DNA from: UBA668 sp041394605
GTDB taxonomy: Bacteria; Actinomycetota; Acidimicrobiia; Acidimicrobiales; Ilumatobacteraceae
Assembly: GCA_041394605.1 (NCBI GenBank)
Contig: JAWKHX010000008.1
Span: forward strand, 62,001-126,000
Direction of reading: 5' to 3'
DNA length: 64,000 nucleotides
This document shows, piece after piece, positions 59,550 to 64,000 of this stretch (positions are counted from its first letter, which is position 1; every line of letters starts with the position of its first letter). A program made the position numbers and the translations under genes. The notes under the pieces were generated by a model that was not told the DNA's origin, made no database searches, and saw only the letters and a list, made by a program, of their open reading frames with translations.

Positions 59550-61650
59550 ATGCCTTCAACCGGAGCTTCCCCGAGCCCGTGGGTCCTGGCAGGCCATCCG
59601 ACCAGCCTGGGCGACCCGAGCGCGCTCATCACCCTCGTCGACGGGCAGACGTTCTGCCTCAGCAGCCGCACCGGCGACTTCGACACCAACCCCACCCACG
59701 GGGTCTTCTTCGCCGACATGCGCGTGCTCAGCCGGGCCCGCCTGCTGATCGGCGGTTCGCCGGTCGAGCCGCTTGCGGTGGACCAGCCCGATGCGAGTTC
59801 CGCCACGTTCGTCGGTCGCTGCCATCCGGTGGACCGACCCGATGTGCGCCTGATGGTGGTGCGCCGCCGCAAGGTGGGCGAGGTGTGGCACGAGGTCATC
59901 GAGGTCCGCAACACCACCCAGGAGGAAGCCACGGTCGAGGTGACATTGAAGGTGGCGGCCGACTTCGCCGACGTGTTCGCCGTGAAGGAGGGACGGGAGG
60001 ACAGCGAGGGCGACCATGCCACGGAAGTCCGCGAGCACAGCCTGGCGTTCCGCTGGAAGCACGGCGAGATCAGCCGGCAGGCCGAACTGAGGGTGTCGGT
60101 GGACCACGAGCGGGTGAGCGAGCACGGGTTCGGCTGGACGGCCGTCATCCCGCCCGGCGGCGTGGAGCGTGCAACTGGATCTGGCCGTCGCCATCGGTTC
60201 GATGTGGATCGAGCGGCGCCATCATCACCCCACCCTGGCCAACGCAGAGGGCCGCAACGACGAATGGTTGGCCGCCCGTCCGACGTTGCGCACCGGCGAC
60301 CGCCGGCTGGCCGACGCCTACCACCGCGCCGTCGACGACCTGGCGGCGTTGCGTTTGCACGACCCACGCGGCACCCACCGCGCCGTGGTGGCCGCCGGCG
60401 TGCCGTGGTACATGAGCCTCTTCGGGCGGGATGCGCTGATCACCGCCTACATGGCCCTGCCGGTCGACACCGACCTCGCGCTGGGTGTGCTGGAGGCGCT
60501 GGCCGAACTGCAGGGTGACGAGGAGGACGCGGCCACCGAGGAACAGCCCGGGCGCATCGTCCACGAGACCCGCTACCTGGGGTTGGACCGTGTGGTGCTC
60601 ACCGGCCACAGCACGTACTACGGGGCGGTGGACGCCACGCCGCTGTTCGTGGTCCTGGTCGGGGAACTGCTCCGCTGGGGGCTGGCCGACGGCGACCTCG
60701 AACGCCTGCTCCCCCACGTGGACCGGGCGCTGCAGTGGATCGACGAGTACGGCGATCGCGACGGTGACGGCTACGTGGAGTACCTGCGGATGTCCGACCA
60801 CGGCCTCGTCAACCAGGGATGGAAGGACTCCACCGACGCCATCCGCTACCACGACGGCACCGTGGCGTCGGCACCGCTCGCACTCTGCGAGGTGCAGGGG
60901 TACGTCTACGCCGCGTACCGGGCCCGGGCGGCGATCGCCCGCCATCTGGGCGACGCCGAAGGCCAGCGGCGCTGGAAGCGCAAGGCGATGGCGCTGAAGG
61001 AACGCTTCAACCGCGACTTCTGGCTGGAGGACAAGGGCTGGTTCGCGCTCGCGCTCGACCCGGACAAGCGGCCGGTGGACTCGCTGACGTCGAACATGGG
61101 CCACTGCCTGTGGACCGGCATCGTCGCCGAAGCCCACGCCCGAGCCGTGGCCGATCGCCTCCTCTCCGACGAGATGTGGACCGGTTGGGGCATCCGCACG
61201 TTGGCGGCGGACGAGGCCGGCTACGACCCGATGAGCTACCACTGCGGCACGGTCTGGCCACACGACAGCGCGCTGTGCGCGGCCGGGCTGGCCCATTACG
61301 GCATGAAACAGGAGGCCCTGCAGATCGCCAACGGGCTGCTCGATGCCGCGCAGACCTGGGACGGGCGACTGCCCGAGTTCTTCTGCGGTCTGGATCGCAG
61401 CGACATCGAGATCCCCGTGCCGTTCCCCTCCTCGTGCTCGCCGCAGGCGTGGTCGTCGGCCACTCCCCTCCTGCTGCTGCGGGTGATGCTGGGCATGGAG
61501 CCGCATTCGCGGAAGGGCCTGCGGCTGTCGCCGATCCAGGGCGCGTTCCGCGAGCCAGCCGTGTTGCACGGCGTTCACTGCCGCGACCAGGTGTTCGACC
61601 TGCAGATCGGCACCAGCCGGGCCAGGGCGAACGCCCGCCGAACGGACTGA
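59550..61650 (+). CDS. Glycogen-debranching-like amylo-alpha-1,6-glucosidase (frameshifted)
   Basis: A roughly 700-residue glycosidase. The N-terminal beta domain (ITLVDGQTFCLSSRTGDFDTNPTHGVFFADMRVLSRARLLI...) belongs to the debranching-enzyme N-terminal family. After VIPPGG near 60165 the frame breaks; the (alpha/alpha)6 barrel follows in another frame with GVPWYMSLFGRDALITAYMAL, DHGLVNQGWKDSTDAI (catalytic acid region) and YHCGTVWPHDSALCAAGL. Two missing bases would give GGVWSVQLDLAV. Start 59550 fits the -10 spacing; ATG at 59541 is possible. Converges on the HAD gene. Confidence 0.85.
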
Positions 61651-61651
61651 T

Positions 61652-62344
61652 CTAGGACGGCGACTGCGACGGCTCCACAGGCAGGTGACGCCGCAGCGCC
61701 TCCGCCACGCCGACCCCGGCGTCGTGCTCCGTCAGCGGGATGCACGCGTCGCGGACCGCCGCATCAGCGCCGGCCACCGCCACGGCGACGTCCGCCACGG
61801 CGAACATCGGCAGGTCGTTGGCCGCATCGCCGATCGCCAGCACCCGGCTGCCCTCCAGCCCCAGCAGGCGGAGTGCGTCGCGCAGGGCGCGCCCTTTGTC
61901 GAAGCCGGACGGGAGGATCGCCACCGAGCCCTTGTTGCGGACGAGGTGGACGTCGTCGTCACCCTCGTCGCGCAACCGGCGGGCGACGTCGGCGGCCAGC
62001 GCGGGCGCGCCGATCATCACGTCGCCGAGCGACACGGGGCCGACGTCGGCGGCCACCAGACCGGTGGCGAACCGGCGGTTCACCGGCTCGGCCAGCAGCA
62101 GGTGCTCGCCGGTCGCCACCCGCACCATCACGGTGCCCTCCTCGCACGCCGCCAGCGTCACGTGGGGCAGCACGTCCGGGATGATCTGGGGCAGGTCGCG
62201 CCACGGCCTCCCGGTCACGATCAGCACCACGTGCCCGGCGGCCGCGGCCGCCGCAATCGCGGCCACCGCCTCCGCCGCCACGGCTCTGCCGTCGTACAGC
62301 GTGCCGTCCACGTCGAGCGCGACGACCATCGGGTTGCCCGTCAC
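61652..62344 (-). CDS. HAD-IIB (Cof-type) phosphatase
   Basis: A 230-residue HAD hydrolase. The nucleophile is in VALDVDGTLYDG (motif I, two Asp), motif II Thr in LIVTGRPW, motif III/IV in SGFDKGRALRDAL and AIGDAANDLPMF. Cap insertion of the C2 type marks HAD-IIB, which includes trehalose- and sucrose-phosphate phosphatases. GTG at 62344 overlaps the GT4 stop (GTGA); ATG at 62329 is an alternative. The order OtsA-GT4-HAD suggests it removes phosphate from a glycosyl phosphate product (inference). Confidence 0.83.
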   Translation of the reverse strand: MTGNPMVVALDVDGTLYDGRAVAAEAVAAIAAAAAAGHVVLIVTGRPWRDLPQIIPDVLPHVTLAACEEGTVMVRVATGEHLLLAEPVNRRFATGLVAADVGPVSLGDVMIGAPALAADVARRLRDEGDDDVHLVRNKGSVAILPSGFDKGRALRDALRLLGLEGSRVLAIGDAANDLPMFAVADVAVAVAGADAAVRDACIPLTEHDAGVGVAEALRRHLPVEPSQSPS

Positions 62345-63381
62345 GCCATCACCTCCCGGCGGCCGGCGACCCGCTCGATGCGTGCCTCGTAGGCCCGCAC
62401 GTAGTTGGCGGCCATTCGCTCGATCGAGAACTCCTCGGCCACGCGCCGGCGGCACGCGGCCCGGTCCAGTTGGTGAACCTCGGCCAGGGCCGCGGCGAGG
62501 TCGGCGTCGGATGCCCGGAGGAACCCGGTGACGCCGTCCACCACCAACTCCGGCGCCGCACCCCGGGCGGTGCCGACCACCGGCGTGCCGCAGGCCATCG
62601 CCTCGATCATCGCCATGCCGAACGGCTCGTCCCACTGGATCGGGTTCAGCAGCGCGACGGCGCCGGCCAGCAGCGCCCGCTTCCCGGCCGCGTCGACCTC
62701 GCCCACGTACTCGATGCCGCCGCCGAGGTGGGGGCGGACGAACTCGTCGAAGTACGCGTGCTCGCGGTCCTCGCGCATCTTGGCCGCGATCTTCAGCGGC
62801 ACGCCGGCCTCACGGGCGATGCGCACGGCGTGGTGCACCCCCTTGTCCGGGGCCATCCGGGTGAGCATCGCCGCGTACCCGCCGCTGCCGTCGCCCCTGG
62901 GGAACGTATCGACGTCGATGCCGTGGTGGATCACCGCGGCGATCGGGACGGTCGTGGTCGCGGCGTGGGACCGCGAGATGGCCACCACATCGGCGTGACC
63001 CGCGGCCGCCCCGAAGATCGCCTCGTTGGAGCGGTTGAACGGGTTGTGGTTCGTGGCCACCACCGCACGCCCTGGGTGGAGGGCGGCACACACCGGCCCG
63101 CCCACGGTGTGGTCGCTGACCACGTCGCAGTCGGCGGTCAGGCCGTAGGCGCCGAGCGCGTGCTCCAGTTCGATGCGCGCCCTGCCCATCGGCACGGTGT
63201 CCCCGGCGGGGACGACGGAGCAACGCTCCACCGGGCAGGTGGAGTCCGGATGTCCCACCAGCAGGACGTCGTGGCCGAGGCCGGCGAGGCCGCGGCACAG
63301 CCCGTCCACCACGGCCTCCGTGCCCCCATAGGAGGGCGGGGGGACGGGCAACCAGGCAGGGGCGATGACGCCGACCCTCAT
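62341..63381 (-). CDS. Glycosyltransferase family 4 (GT-B)
   Basis: A 346-residue retaining glycosyltransferase. VGVIAPAWLPVPPPSYGGTEAVVDGLCRGLAGLGHDVLLV is the N-terminal Rossmann part; the donor site is in IQWDEPFGMAMIEAMACGTPVVGTARGAAPELV (E-x7-E). AAVIHHGIDVDTFPRGD and YAAMLTRMAPDKGVHHAVRIA are typical. ATG at 63381 overlaps the OtsA stop (ATGA), and its own stop overlaps the HAD start, so the three are one coupled operon. Acceptor unknown. Confidence 0.88.
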   Translation of the reverse strand: MRVGVIAPAWLPVPPPSYGGTEAVVDGLCRGLAGLGHDVLLVGHPDSTCPVERCSVVPAGDTVPMGRARIELEHALGAYGLTADCDVVSDHTVGGPVCAALHPGRAVVATNHNPFNRSNEAIFGAAAGHADVVAISRSHAATTTVPIAAVIHHGIDVDTFPRGDGSGGYAAMLTRMAPDKGVHHAVRIAREAGVPLKIAAKMREDREHAYFDEFVRPHLGGGIEYVGEVDAAGKRALLAGAVALLNPIQWDEPFGMAMIEAMACGTPVVGTARGAAPELVVDGVTGFLRASDADLAAALAEVHQLDRAACRRRVAEEFSIERMAANYVRAYEARIERVAGRREVMA

Positions 63382-64000
63382 GACGCCACCCTCCCGCCGG
63401 CGGCGCGGCCCGGGAAGCGGAAGGGGCGGGTGACGGGCGCCGCCCGGAGCCGCTCCACGAAGCGGCGGGCCCAGTGGTGCACGTCGTTGGCCTCGACCGC
63501 GTCCCGCATCGTCGACATCCGCTCGTGCCGCTCCATCGGCGACATGCGGAACACGGCCACCATCGCCCGCTTGATGGCCTCGATGTCGTACGGGTTGACG
63601 ATGATCGCCCCCGGCATGTCGTGCGCGGCACCGGCGAACTCGGACAGCACCACGGCCCCGTCGAGGTCGGTCCGGGCCGACACGAACTCCTTCGCCACCA
63701 GGTTCATCCCGTCGGCCAGCGAGGTGACCACCAGCGCGTCCGCCCGCCGGTACCAGGCCGCCAGCTCCGGCCCGTCGAGGGGCGTGTCCAGGTACTGCAC
63801 CGGGCCGGGCGAGCCGGGGGTGGCGTGCCGCTGGTTGATCCGTTCGGCCAGGCCCTCCACGGCCTCCTTCTCCTCCTGGTAGGCCGGCACATCGGTACGG
63901 GTGGGCACGGCCACCTGCACGAACCGGCACCTGGCCGGGTCCAGCTGCCCGTCGTTGAGGAGCTCGCCGAACGCCTGCAGGCGATGGACGATGCCCTTCG
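63378..64000 (-). CDS. otsA: Trehalose-6-phosphate synthase-like GT20 (C-terminal part, gene runs off the window)
   Basis: The C-terminal 206 residues of a GT20 enzyme. KGIVHRLQAFGELLND at the window edge, VQVAVPTRTDVPAYQEEKEAVEGLAERIN, ADALVVTSLADGMNLVAKEFVSART and VLSEFAGAAHDMPGAIIVNPYDIEAI match OtsA, including the UDP-glucose-site residues. The start is beyond base 64000 on the minus strand. Related enzymes make glucosylglycerol phosphate, so trehalose is not certain. It leads the coupled run OtsA-GT4-HAD. Confidence 0.88.
   Translation of the reverse strand, partial: KGIVHRLQAFGELLNDGQLDPARCRFVQVAVPTRTDVPAYQEEKEAVEGLAERINQRHATPGSPGPVQYLDTPLDGPELAAWYRRADALVVTSLADGMNLVAKEFVSARTDLDGAVVLSEFAGAAHDMPGAIIVNPYDIEAIKRAMVAVFRMSPMERHERMSTMRDAVEANDVHHWARRFVERLRAAPVTRPFRFPGRAAGGRVAS

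Overview
The window is about 64 kb of uniformly GC-rich chromosome carrying roughly 68 densely packed genes on both strands, mostly housekeeping and central metabolism. The complete Pup-proteasome system (pafA, prcA, prcB, pup, dop, AAA ATPase), a WhiB protein, a GarA-type FHA protein beside an FtsR-type MerR regulator, an SCO6745-family protein and a DUF4193-like zinc-ribbon protein place it firmly in Actinomycetota. The absence of mycobacterial or streptomycete hallmarks and the gene mix suggest Acidimicrobiia (Ilumatobacter/Microthrix-like); that finer placement is inference. I saw no rRNA, tRNA, CRISPR array, prophage or insertion sequence.

Layout. 0-11 kb: partial SRAP gene, lipoprotein, SDR-HIT pair, then pgsA-gcvH-garA-ftsR-DUF151-merR-gcvT. 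This order matches the Mycobacterium Rv1822-Rv1832 neighbourhood, here with gcvT added. gcvP follows on the opposite strand behind a tandem glycine riboswitch. 11-19 kb: two small paralogous-looking proteins, a divergent pair of PLP enzymes, an EamA transporter, an FKBP, and an endopeptidase-RDD-SHMT-like operon. 19-28 kb: a cyclic-2,3-DPG-synthetase-like NTPase coupled to carbamate kinase, an M23 peptidase, a two-component system, a MaoC-type dehydratase pair, and an RpiR regulator. 28-38 kb: a clavaminate-synthase-like oxygenase, threonine aldolase, WhiB, phosphotransferase, ribokinase, PrmA, gamma-carbonic anhydrase, an RG-rich protein, a crotonase and a small acidic-protein operon. 38-48 kb: a double ThyX-like protein, M20 amidohydrolase with an MDR reductase, the tatB-tatC-helicase operon, glycerophosphodiesterase and lepB. 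48-58 kb: the Pup-proteasome locus, with the 5-oxoprolinase genes pxpABC inside it and a 3Fe-4S ferredoxin next to the ATPase. 58-64 kb: an M20 dipeptidase and a glucan/trehalose-type cluster (debranching-like enzyme, HAD phosphatase, GT4, partial OtsA).

Regulation. The strongest window-wide signal is a -10-like hexamer TAnnnT lying 6-8 nt before the start codon of at least 23 genes. This is the expected signature of leaderless mRNAs, and it also fixes several start codons. Riboswitch-controlled gcvP and Shine-Dalgarno-preceded genes such as the cPGS-like gene are the exceptions. A 47-nt imperfect palindrome occurs three times, always between convergent genes.

Quality. About 19 single- or two-base reading-frame breaks fall in well-conserved genes, many in G/C runs or GC repeats and most between 45 and 52 kb. 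They look like consensus-sequence errors rather than real decay, and each affected gene is annotated across its breaks.
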